Source: Sphingobacterium multivorum (lineage in GTDB: Bacteria; Bacteroidota; Bacteroidia; Sphingobacteriales; Sphingobacteriaceae). From it: DNA of 64,000 nucleotides. Positions 8,981 through 16,522 of this stretch are shown here, one piece after another (the stretch's first letter is position 1; the number at the start of each line of letters is the position of its first letter). The stretch is taken from NCBI RefSeq assembly GCF_039511225.1, contig NZ_CP154261.1, forward strand, positions 2,480,001 to 2,544,000, given 5' to 3'. The notes under the pieces were generated by a model. The model made no database searches, was not told the origin of the DNA, and worked only from the letters and a program-made list of their open reading frames with translations. Position numbers and translations under genes: made by a program.

Positions 8981-9568
8981 ATGACAGATGCACTAAAAAA
9001 ATATCTATTCTCGATAGGGGTACTGTCAGCTGAAGAAAAGAATTTTTCTGTTCAGTTCTTCAAACCACACTATTTGAAAAAGGGTGATTTTTTTATTCGT
9101 GCGGACGAACCCTGTCGTCATATTGGATTCATATCCAGTGGTGCGGTAAAAGCATATGCCATCGACAAGGAGGGGAAAGAAAATATAACCTGTTTCAAAT
9201 TTGAAAATGAGTTTGTAACCTCATTCCCAGAGTTTGTTGCTCAGGAAAAATCCAGAAGGAGTATCAGGGCTGTAGAAGATAGTATAATTCATCGGATAAA
9301 CTATGCTGACTATCAATATCTGCTTGGTCGAGTGACTTCTTGGAACAAGGTCATACAAGTTGTGATGGAACAGGAATATATCCAAAAGGAACAATACATA
9401 CTGAATTACAATAATAAATCAGCGCTCGATAAATACGTCCATGTCCTTTCGAATGAACCAAAGCTCGTTCGGCGCATAGCGACACAAGACCTCGCCTCAT
9501 ATCTGGGCATCACGCAGCGATCTCTTACAAGAGCGAAGGGACAAATACATAGCGCCAAAGTATTATAG
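8981..9568 (+). CDS. Crp/Fnr family transcriptional regulator
   Basis: The 195-residue protein has an N-terminal cyclic-nucleotide-binding-like beta-roll (about residues 10-125; LKKGDFFIRADEPCRHIGFISSG) and a C-terminal winged helix. The recognition segment is RRIATQDLASYLGITQRSLTRAK. There is no Cys cluster for an Fe-S centre, and the phosphate-binding cassette of a true cAMP receptor is not evident. The ligand is therefore unknown. It stands directly upstream of a metallo-beta-lactamase-fold gene with a palindrome between them, so that gene is its probable target. Confidence 0.88.
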   Translation: MTDALKKYLFSIGVLSAEEKNFSVQFFKPHYLKKGDFFIRADEPCRHIGFISSGAVKAYAIDKEGKENITCFKFENEFVTSFPEFVAQEKSRRSIRAVEDSIIHRINYADYQYLLGRVTSWNKVIQVVMEQEYIQKEQYILNYNNKSALDKYVHVLSNEPKLVRRIATQDLASYLGITQRSLTRAKGQIHSAKVL

Positions 9569-9580
9569 GACAAATGTCCT
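9567..9580. promoter_or_regulatory. Palindrome AGGACA-AA-TGTCCT, candidate Crp/Fnr operator
   Basis: A perfect 6+6 inverted repeat overlaps the stop codon of the Crp/Fnr gene. It is centred about 43 bases upstream of the predicted transcription start of the next gene, the usual place for a class II Crp-type activator. It lacks a T-run directly after the short stem, so it is a poor terminator. The assignment to the neighbouring regulator is inference. Confidence 0.45.
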
Positions 9581-9602
9581 TATTTATTTCTATAGAGTGC
9601 CA

Positions 9603-9610
9603 TAGTTTTG
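9603..9610 (+). promoter_or_regulatory. -7 element of the MBL-fold hydrolase promoter
   Basis: TAGTTTTG matches TAnnTTTG exactly. It includes the in-frame TTG at 9608, which therefore is very unlikely to be the translation start. This supports ATG 9623 with a leader of only a few bases. Confidence 0.5.
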
Positions 9611-9622
9611 CAAAAAAAAGCT

Positions 9623-10312
9623 ATGTTACATCAAATTGCCAAAGAAGTTTTTCATGTACCATTGATGCCACGAAATAGTATCAACTGCTATATAGTAGAG
9701 GGTGTGTTGGTTGATTGTGGGATACGCAGTTCATATAATACGGTGAAGGGAGCCCTTCAGAAAATACCCGTCTATCAACATGTGCTTACGCATGCCCATG
9801 CAGACCATCAGGGCTGTAGTGATCAACTATGTGATGAATTTGGAATACCTTTACTTTGCCATGAAAATGAAGTTTTTAGGACTGAAACAGGTATGGTCAC
9901 CAACGACTATCCAAATCCCAAACATTGGTTAGCAAAACTTCAACGAAAATACTGGGCGGGGCAGGGCCACAAAGTCGATGGTACACTCGTTGAAAATGAT
10001 AGCATTGGAAACTTTCGGGTCATAGAAACTCCAGGCCATTCAGCCGGTCATATTTCTTTATTCCGTGAGCGGGATGGTTTATTGATAATCGGGGATGCTG
10101 CAACAAATATGAATCTGCTCACTACAGTGCCTGGCCTAGGGCTCCCTCCAAAAATATTCACGTCGGATCAACAGCAAAACATCAGATCTCTCCAAAAGTT
10201 AGCAGGATTAAATCCTTCTATGATATGCTTTGGTCATGGCCCAGTCATGCGAAATACGGACCGAAAGTTTGAGCAATTTGCGGCCAAATGTGTATCGTGG
10301 TTTAATTCGTAA
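9623..10312 (+). CDS. Metallo-beta-lactamase-fold hydrolase
   Basis: The zinc-dependent hydrolase of about 229 residues carries the signature H57-A-H59-A-D61-H62 (THAHADHQG). A third metal-ligand His follows in ETPGHSAGHIS, an Asp in IIGDAA, and a last His in CFGHGPV. It has no signal peptide, so it is a cytoplasmic MBL-fold enzyme (glyoxalase II-like or lactonase-like), not a secreted beta-lactamase. The substrate is not predictable. It sits directly behind the Crp/Fnr regulator with its own predicted promoter and a palindrome upstream. ATG 9623 was preferred over TTG 9608 because the latter lies in the -7 element. Confidence 0.85.
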   Translation: MLHQIAKEVFHVPLMPRNSINCYIVEGVLVDCGIRSSYNTVKGALQKIPVYQHVLTHAHADHQGCSDQLCDEFGIPLLCHENEVFRTETGMVTNDYPNPKHWLAKLQRKYWAGQGHKVDGTLVENDSIGNFRVIETPGHSAGHISLFRERDGLLIIGDAATNMNLLTTVPGLGLPPKIFTSDQQQNIRSLQKLAGLNPSMICFGHGPVMRNTDRKFEQFAAKCVSWFNS

Positions 10313-10469
10313 ACTTCCAGTACAGACTCGTTAAATAGGGAATTACAAATGAATAGACAGTATAAAACTCTTTTTTTTAAACCCCAGTTTTTGCGATAAT
10401 TATCTAAAGATTAACATCCTGAAAATGGATATCTTTGTAGATTCAATATCGATTGGCCTTGAAGCCATA

Positions 10470-10981
10470 TCAAGATATCGTATCCAGTGTCATAACTGTC
10501 CCAAAGAAAGACTGGAAAAATCTTATTGTTAAGTAACTTAATATTATTCCGCTGTGCTCGGCTTCGTGAAAGTTAGCGGCTTGAAGTGCTTGAATGTGAT
10601 TATTGATGGAGAAACCAATTGGTAAACTGAACGATTGATATTCAACAAATATACCTGATACTAAATCTTTACTAAGTTGGTTTACTGTACAAAGCAATAG
10701 ATGTTTTATTTCATCAAGGTCTGGTGTATTCTTCCACGTATGTGGTGCCGTTCCAATTTTGAATGCTTCCATAAATTCCTGCGATATATCATTGGTAGTC
10801 CACTACGCATGTACATATGCCGCTGCTGAGAAGTGATACAGTGGCCAATTTGCCAAACGATATTATTGTTAAAGGTCTCTGGAATTTTAAATAATATGGT
10901 ATTATCAACTGTTTCCATTACTTGTAATAACCTGATTCTGCTAGCCTTTAGAATTTCAAATTCAAATAATTCAGTTGTCAT
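10470..10981 (-). pseudogene. Frameshifted DinB-like family protein
   Basis: Two minus-strand frames together make one DinB-like/DUF1569-type four-helix protein. The upstream part (from ATG 10981) reads FEILKASRIRLLQVMETVDN, then FNNNIVWQIGHCITSQQRHM and MRSGLPM. The downstream part resumes in the next frame with ISQEFMEAFKIGTAPHTW and ends with the His-containing block ANFHEAEHSGIILSY. A single missing base near 10787 explains the break. The metal-binding His positions of the family (GH, FHEAEH) survive on both sides, so the lesion may be recent or a sequencing error. The tail after ILSYL is longer than usual. Bases 10313-10469 and 10982-11234 hold no gene that I recognise. Confidence 0.72.
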
Positions 10982-11234
10982 CGTATTAGTTAAGATTCTA
11001 GATCAGTTTAATAAAGTCTAATATAATGAAGCTTTTTTTTAAAATACGATAAAATTAGTAGTAATATATAAAGTCTATATACCATAAACACTCGTCCCTT
11101 TTTTTTTAAAATTCCATCAATAAAGAAGAAAGAGAAAGAATAGCCAATATTTTCAATGAATTAACTGTAGCATTATATAATCTAAATACGTTCTTTGGAA
11201 TAAGTATAACCTAATCAATAAATCTGGCACAGAG

Positions 11235-11645
11235 ATGAAAAGAAGATCGGCATTAGTTACATTATTAGTTTTCGGAATTGCAGTAATTTTTTCCTGCAGT
11301 AAAGATGAAAAGTTGCCAATGGCATCAATTATTGGTAAATGGGAGATAAAAGCTTCCATAATTGAATTTACCGGGCAGCGGGAATATTTTGATAAAGGAA
11401 ATGGTAAAATTGTACAATTTGGCGTGAAAGATTATTATTTCATGACGGGTAACAACACGACAAAGAAGGGGCTGTATTCCATTGAAAAAAAGCTAAGTAA
11501 AATCACAGGGAAGGAAGAATCGTATATCATATATGATGATGTCAAAGATGGCGTTCCACAGATCTATTCCGTTAGTTCAGAAGAATTGATCCTATCAATC
11601 GATGCAATGGATGCACCTACCGCTATTTACAGAAAGATAGATTAG
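11235..11645 (+). CDS. Lipoprotein with lipocalin-like domain
   Basis: The 136-residue protein has a type II signal peptide whose lipobox ends FSC with the acylated Cys at position 21, followed by SKDEK. The mature part begins with IIGKWEIKASIIEF, typical of the small lipocalin-like lipoproteins of Bacteroidota, and continues in predicted beta-strands. It should be anchored in the periplasmic face of a membrane. The ligand is unknown. The gene stands alone. A second protein of the same general type lies at 39673-40098. Confidence 0.75.
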   Translation: MKRRSALVTLLVFGIAVIFSCSKDEKLPMASIIGKWEIKASIIEFTGQREYFDKGNGKIVQFGVKDYYFMTGNNTTKKGLYSIEKKLSKITGKEESYIIYDDVKDGVPQIYSVSSEELILSIDAMDAPTAIYRKID

Positions 11646-11747
11646 CGGACATCCTATAGTCAAATTTAACGTTGCCGTATATAATGAGCGCATATTACAC
11701 CACGTCTTATCAAAAGTACAATGGAGCGCATAGATCAATTAATTCGA

Positions 11748-12734
11748 CTAATGATTATGCCCATGCGATTTTTTACCGAGTACAAGAAGCGCATCTCTGA
11801 AAGCTAGTGCCAACTCTCTAGAAGGACCGACTCCAAAGTAATGAAGAAAGATCATGTGTGGATCATCTCCAAGCATATGGTTGTGGATTGCTACAATTTC
11901 GATATGGTGTTTCCTTAAAGTACTGATAACTTGATTGACCTCATGGTCTAACATTGCGATGTCACCCGCAATATAGGCTTCGTTTTCGGATCCGGTAAAT
12001 GACGCCCAACTGTTTAAACCGATCGATGATGTCATTTCGGCTCCCATTGCCATAATTTTTAAATCGGATCGTCCCACTGTATATTTGATTGTTGAGCCGT
12101 TTATCGCTGCCTCATGACCGATAATGTTATTTAATTCCGTAACATTAAATATCTTATCCCCGGGATCTTGTTTTTGATCCGATGGTGCTGGTTGATTTCC
12201 AACAGCTATCTTAGTGTTTGAGATAGCTGCTGCGTATTTCTGAGCCAATTCGACTGGTTCCCCCATACCGTGGATGTGCATATAAAAGATTCGGGGTTCT
12301 TCATAAAAGAAATGGTTATGGATTGCCCCAATTTCCAGACCTGATTCAACGGCAGCAGTAATAAGGGGATTTACTTCTTCCTGAAGTAGAACACAATCAC
12401 TCATAAGCACAGCACTCTTTCCATCCATGGTCCTCTTTATCGCAGCCCATCCTCCAAAGCCAAAAGATATAGGAACATCCTTACCTTTGACGGTCACAGC
12501 TAGATCATTACGGGGAAAATTGGTATTATGTGTAACTTCTTTTGTATTATATTTTCCTTTCTTTCCTAAAGCCTTCTCAATTCCCTGGATTTCAGCCTCG
12601 GTTAGATCAGGCGTATTCGACGTGGTCGTAGAAAACGCATGAACTGTTTTAAGGCCAACTAGTCCGCTGCCTGTTAAGAGCAATCCCATTTTCAATAGCG
12701 TTCTGCGTGACGTTAAGTTTCTAAAATTATCCAT
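11748..12734 (-). CDS. DUF1259 (LppY/LpqO-like) protein, Tat-exported
   Basis: The 328-residue protein has an N-terminal twin-arginine type signal (SRRTLLKMG followed by a hydrophobic stretch to about residue 30). Two copies of a DUF1259 module follow. Each ends in an AIHNH motif: GLEIGAIHNHFFYEEPRIFY in the first and IEIVAIHNHMLGDDPHMIFL in the second. The His pairs look like possible metal ligands (inference). LppY and LpqO are mycobacterial lipoproteins of unknown function. The gene is downstream of, and on the same strand as, the ChrB-AraC fusion and an outer-membrane-like protein, so the three may respond to the same stress. Confidence 0.82.
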   Translation of the reverse strand: MDNFRNLTSRRTLLKMGLLLTGSGLVGLKTVHAFSTTTSNTPDLTEAEIQGIEKALGKKGKYNTKEVTHNTNFPRNDLAVTVKGKDVPISFGFGGWAAIKRTMDGKSAVLMSDCVLLQEEVNPLITAAVESGLEIGAIHNHFFYEEPRIFYMHIHGMGEPVELAQKYAAAISNTKIAVGNQPAPSDQKQDPGDKIFNVTELNNIIGHEAAINGSTIKYTVGRSDLKIMAMGAEMTSSIGLNSWASFTGSENEAYIAGDIAMLDHEVNQVISTLRKHHIEIVAIHNHMLGDDPHMIFLHYFGVGPSRELALAFRDALLVLGKKSHGHNH

Positions 12735-12849
12735 TCTGATCTATTATATTTTGAAAATATTACTACGTATAAATAATAAACTATCCCTTGCAACAAATGA
12801 ACACCACTATTGTTGTCGATTTGGGAATTTTAATCGATCACCATTCGAT

Positions 12850-13374
12850 TTAGAATATATATCCGAATTGAAAAGCAGCAGCAATAGAAATTTTTTGTTC
12901 ATTGCCAAATCGGACGGGGAAGGGGATGGCTAGAAAAAGTTTTCCAGCCTGACCATGTGTTATGACCTTGCTTAATACTGGTGTAAGCCCATATCGTCCA
13001 GAAGTTTCAAATGCAGCCCTGGCTATAAATGTAAATTCCTTTCCGATGGGAAATAATACGCCCGGATGGAACAAGAAATTGCTCATTTTGCTGTTCCCGG
13101 ATGCTATTTTAATGTAGGGAACCATTTCCAGTGAAAATCCCAAGTGTCCTTCTCTAAGTATATTGATACCTGTCGGCATACCTACCTGATAGCTATCTTT
13201 AAAATTTGGCGTTATCGTACCAGATGATAGGGAAACAATGGGGTTTACTATACCAACATAAGCAACCAGTTTGCTCGGTTGTTGGGCTCTTAAATCTAAT
13301 GATGACAAGAGTATAATAATTATCGCTGCATAAAAAGTTCTATGGTAAGACGAGTGGTATCGGTTTAGTTTCAT
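12850..13374 (-). CDS. Outer-membrane beta-barrel-like protein
   Basis: The protein of about 174 residues has a signal peptide (MKLNRYHSSYHRTFYAAIII to SSLDLRAQQ). A series of amphipathic beta-strands follows, ending in FQFGYIF with a C-terminal Phe, a typical outer-membrane insertion signal. ATG 13374 is chosen because the signal peptide starts there; the upstream ATG at 13416 would add a 14-residue tail. Strand-like stretches include GHLGFSLEMVPYIKIASGNS and EFTFIARAAFETSGRYG. It lies between the ChrB-AraC fusion and the DUF1259 gene on the same strand. Its function is unknown. Confidence 0.65.
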   Translation of the reverse strand: MKLNRYHSSYHRTFYAAIIIILLSSLDLRAQQPSKLVAYVGIVNPIVSLSSGTITPNFKDSYQVGMPTGINILREGHLGFSLEMVPYIKIASGNSKMSNFLFHPGVLFPIGKEFTFIARAAFETSGRYGLTPVLSKVITHGQAGKLFLAIPFPVRFGNEQKISIAAAFQFGYIF

Positions 13375-13453
13375 AATATCTGCTTTATAAAAGCAAGTAT
13401 AACCAATACGTAACATCTCAAAATAGAATAGATTTTACTATTTTGTATATTCC

Positions 13454-14314
13454 TTACTTTTTAAAAGATTTCCTCCTATATTCTGAAGGATTAATTCCTG
13501 AAAATTTCTTAAAAATGCGTGTGAAATGACTTTGATCAGAAAAACCTGTCAGATAGGCAATTTCAGTAAGGGAAATTGAGCGGTCAGACATCAGTTCAAT
13601 GGCTTTTTCTATTCTTTTTTTACGGATGTACTCACCATAATTTAAGTTTTCAAAATATTTTGAGAATTCGCGTGATAAATAGCTTGAACTAATATCCAGT
13701 TCTTCGGAAAGTTGATTTAAGCTTAATGTTGTATTTGTATCGATTTGATCCTGTATCATTTCCCGCAATGATGCGGTCCATTCCGGAGATTTTTCTTTTT
13801 GCTTATCATTTAAATGTTCATGATAGATTTTAAGGAGCAAAACCTCAGTTGGCCCTTCATTGCTATGTTTCAGTCGGTAGAGGTGTTGAGCCCAGCTATA
13901 AAGGCCGTCATAAATGACCATTCCGATCTCCAAAAGCTGATTGTCGTCCTTGATATTGTAAGCTAGACCTGAAAAAACCGCCTCGAGACCTGCAGATTGT
14001 GGCATTAAATCATGTCTATCCGTGTCTGCACCACGGACAATTGCAGCAATTCGTTTTAATGCCGGATCGTTTAATTCATGTTTTTTAAGGAAATAGTCAA
14101 ATGTACACTCGTCTGCATAATGAGTGTATTCTACATCAGGAATATCAAACGGAATGGCGTTCGTTTGTTTAGCAATTTCAAAGACCATATCTAGGGGGGC
14201 ATATATTATTTTTGCGTCCGGATTTATAAAACGCTTTATCAGCCATGGACAAGCAATCCTATCTATCTTTGGTCTTTCACGTGTAATCCAATCCATATCT
14301 TTTTTTTCCGTCAA
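13454..14314 (-). CDS. ChrB-type chromate-resistance domain fused to AraC helix-turn-helix
   Basis: This 286-residue fusion has a first part (about residues 10-150) matching the ChrB/Chrome_Resist domain: KIDRIACPWLIKRFINPDA, a Cys-containing HYADECTFDYFL, and IVRGADTDRHDLMPQS. The last 100 residues are an AraC DNA-binding domain (LSLNQLSEELDISSSYLSREF and LTEIAYLTGFSDQSHFTRIF). In proteobacteria ChrB is a chromate-responsive regulator linked to the ChrA efflux pump. Here the sensor-like domain is joined to a different DNA-binding module, and no chrA is present in the window. The domain calls are strong. A chromate or oxyanion response is inference. Confidence 0.85.
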   Translation of the reverse strand: MTEKKDMDWITRERPKIDRIACPWLIKRFINPDAKIIYAPLDMVFEIAKQTNAIPFDIPDVEYTHYADECTFDYFLKKHELNDPALKRIAAIVRGADTDRHDLMPQSAGLEAVFSGLAYNIKDDNQLLEIGMVIYDGLYSWAQHLYRLKHSNEGPTEVLLLKIYHEHLNDKQKEKSPEWTASLREMIQDQIDTNTTLSLNQLSEELDISSSYLSREFSKYFENLNYGEYIRKKRIEKAIELMSDRSISLTEIAYLTGFSDQSHFTRIFKKFSGINPSEYRRKSFKK

Positions 14315-14862
14315 AATATTATTATTAAGATCAATAATTATTGTGTAAAAACAAAGGGAAGTATTTAATTTAAATCTTGAATTAGATGTTAAATACTGCT
14401 TAAAATAAAAGTATGGCGCAGTATTTTAAGAAACTCAGCAAAATTGATCTCTACACAATTAATCAAGTTAAGTTTTTCCCCATTAACGATGTTAATGATT
14501 CGGTATTCGTTATGGATAGCAAGATGCTAAATGGTTTAACTTGTATTTATCAAATAATCTGTATTAGCGATAAAATAGTGATTGCAGCAAATGATTTAAA
14601 TCGCAGCCATCGTCTATCGAATACTAATTCGATTAAATCAGGCAAATCGGCCTTTTTTGCAAAAAATAAAACGAAAGGGAATCAACCGTTGTTATAAGAA
14701 TACTTTTCATAAATTAGGTTAAAAACAGGTAGTAAAAAACCTTGAGATCCCCCCTCAAGGTTTTTTGTATTTATCTCACTGTTTTACTGAGCCACGCAAA
14801 AACTTTCAAACCAGCTGCTATTTATTAGAAGCCCATTAAAGTCGCGGCCGCTCCGGTTGGCA
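14315..14862. other. Intergenic region with no assignable gene
   Basis: A plus-strand frame of 94 codons (14413-14697) has no recognisable features. The opposite strand shows a short stretch reading KKADLPDLIELVF, which faintly recalls the N terminus of a GNAT acetyltransferase, followed by stops. I treat the region as non-coding or decayed. It ends with the strong hairpin at 14734-14766. Confidence 0.4.
14734..14766. terminator. Bidirectional rho-independent terminator
   Basis: A perfect 13-base inverted repeat (14734-14746 with 14754-14766, core CCTTGAG/CTCAAGG) has a seven-base loop. A-run and T-run ends give U-tracts in both directions. On the minus strand it serves the Nudix gene, which ends at 14863. 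Confidence 0.85.
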
Positions 14863-15267
14863 CTAGTTGATCAGGTCTAGTTCTTTCAGTTTACCCAATA
14901 TAAGTCGGACGACGGCAGAGGTTCTGCCAACATCACTGAGGGTTATCCATTCAAATGAATCGATTTCACTTGCTGCCTGTAGTGTGCCCGAATAATCCGC
15001 AAAATAGCAGGTCATCTTCACCGTTACATCGGCCTCTTTGCCATCGGCAGGAGCTTGGAAGGTCTCAAAATAACGGATCGAATCTTCTTGGACCTCAACG
15101 TTGAGTTCTTCCTTAATTTCTCGCTTCAGACATTCTATGTCAGATTCATTAGGTTCTCTTTTGCCTCCTGGCAAATAGAGCTTTGATTTTGATTTGGAAA
15201 GTGCCGTCAACACTTTTTTATCCGAAATGCTGATCAATGCGACCTTATCTATAACCTTATTGTCCAT
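14863..15267 (-). CDS. Nudix hydrolase
   Basis: The 134-residue pyrophosphohydrolase has a complete Nudix box: G35, E41, R49-E50-I51-K52-E53-E54 (GKREPNESDIECLKREIKEE). These residues bind the divalent metal and cleave nucleoside diphosphates linked to another moiety. The N-terminal strand KVALISISDKKVLTALSKSK and the LYLPGGK entry look like the MutT/NTP-cleaning type. The exact substrate is unknown. The 137-base gap from the PhzF gene upstream makes co-transcription possible. The bidirectional hairpin lies about 100 bases downstream. Confidence 0.9.
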   Translation of the reverse strand: MDNKVIDKVALISISDKKVLTALSKSKSKLYLPGGKREPNESDIECLKREIKEELNVEVQEDSIRYFETFQAPADGKEADVTVKMTCYFADYSGTLQAASEIDSFEWITLSDVGRTSAVVRLILGKLKELDLIN

Positions 15268-15404
15268 ATTATAAATTTAGTGAATTAAAATGATGTAAGC
15301 AGTTAACAAGCTATGATCACGTCACTTTTTCCTGTTTGGGTTAAAGTTGTATTTTTTTATTCTTATTATAGCATTTTAAAGATGTACCGCTAAAGCAATG
15401 ATTG

Positions 15405-16193
15405 TTATGAGATCCAAATGAAACCCTGAGAATAGGTACGGGCCTTACCGGCCACGATCACTCTGTCGTTTTTGTTCTCGCAATAAAGTTGCCCCTCTCT
15501 TTCTGACAGCTGACGGGAAAAAAGAGTATCCTTTCCCAATCTTGATGCCCAAAACGGAATAAGGGAACAATAGGCAGAACCAGTAACGGGATCTTCCAGT
15601 ATCGTTGATTGCGGTGTAAAGTATCTGGATACAAAATCACTGTCGTTCCCTGTTGCCGTGACGACCACACCTCCGGGATCAAGATTAATCAGATCAAAAA
15701 TTGATCTGTCAATGCGGATGTTTCTGATCTCTTCCTCAGATTCGTACAGTAAAACATAATCTCTTGATTTATAAATCTCTTTGGGTTGTATGTTAAGCGA
15801 ATTTTTAATAACGTCGGGCAGTGTGGAAGGCTGCGGCATTCTGGATGGAAAATCCATATAATAAACTTCGTTTTTTATATCGACAGTTAATTCACCTACT
15901 TGCGTTTCAAAAACAATTTTGCTTTTTTGATAATTCAGGTGTTTAACCAAGCAATGGACGGTCGCTAAGGTTGCATGGCCACATAAGTCCATTTCAATTT
16001 CAGGTGTAAACCATCTTAAGTGGATTGTATCACCGTTGTCTATGAAAAAGGCCGTTTCCGCCACCGCATTTTCACGCGTAATTTTAAACAGTGTCTCATC
16101 GGGTAACCACTCTTTTAACGGCACCACGCAGGCTGGATTTCCCCGGAAAATTTCTTCTGTAAAGGAATCTATTTGGTATAGTTCTAACTTCAT
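15405..16193 (-). CDS. PhzF family isomerase
   Basis: The 262-residue protein has the two-lobed diaminopimelate-epimerase-like fold of the PhzF family. The diagnostic N-terminal segments are YQIDSFTEEIFRGNPACVV and NAVAETAFF with the catalytic Glu at residue 46. They are followed by LRWFTPEIEMDLCGHATLA and, in the second lobe, SRYFTPQSTILEDPVTGSAYC. Except for PhzF itself, most family members have no known substrate, and no phenazine genes are present here. Length is normal. The minus-strand gene faces away from ligD, which starts 329 bases to the right. Confidence 0.92.
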   Translation of the reverse strand: MKLELYQIDSFTEEIFRGNPACVVPLKEWLPDETLFKITRENAVAETAFFIDNGDTIHLRWFTPEIEMDLCGHATLATVHCLVKHLNYQKSKIVFETQVGELTVDIKNEVYYMDFPSRMPQPSTLPDVIKNSLNIQPKEIYKSRDYVLLYESEEEIRNIRIDRSIFDLINLDPGGVVVTATGNDSDFVSRYFTPQSTILEDPVTGSAYCSLIPFWASRLGKDTLFSRQLSEREGQLYCENKNDRVIVAGKARTYSQGFIWIS

Positions 16194-16522
16194 GATGGAT
16201 AAATTGCTGTCGTTTGTAAAGTTAATTCAATTCATGAAGATTAGCTTCATTGTTTACAGAATTTGACAGTAAACGCCATCTTAACCGATGCTGTATACCC
16301 CCTTTGAACAGGTCTCGGACTGTCAAATCCAAAAATTATTTTGTTCTTTTTCGCTCAGATTTTTCCTAACTGTAATTAGGTAGAAATACCCCAGATGTTA
16401 TTGTGAAGTAAAATGATTAATAGTAGTAAACAGTTGAACAACATTTTGAGGGAAATATTTTAAACCTTTTTCATGCTGCTATTGTGTTATAGAGAAAATG
16501 GGAGTAAAGTAAATAAATAGCT
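16194..16522. other. Intergenic promoter region between phzF-like gene and ligD
   Basis: This divergent spacer of 329 bases holds no gene. I see no clear TAnnTTTG element for ligD. The last 30 bases before ATG 16523 are purine-rich (GGGAGTAAAGTAAA), which may serve as its ribosome binding site. Confidence 0.35.

Noticed and set aside
14413..14697. 94-codon plus-strand frame
   Set aside because: No recognisable motif, odd composition, and the opposite strand shows equally weak coding signs. Treated as non-coding.
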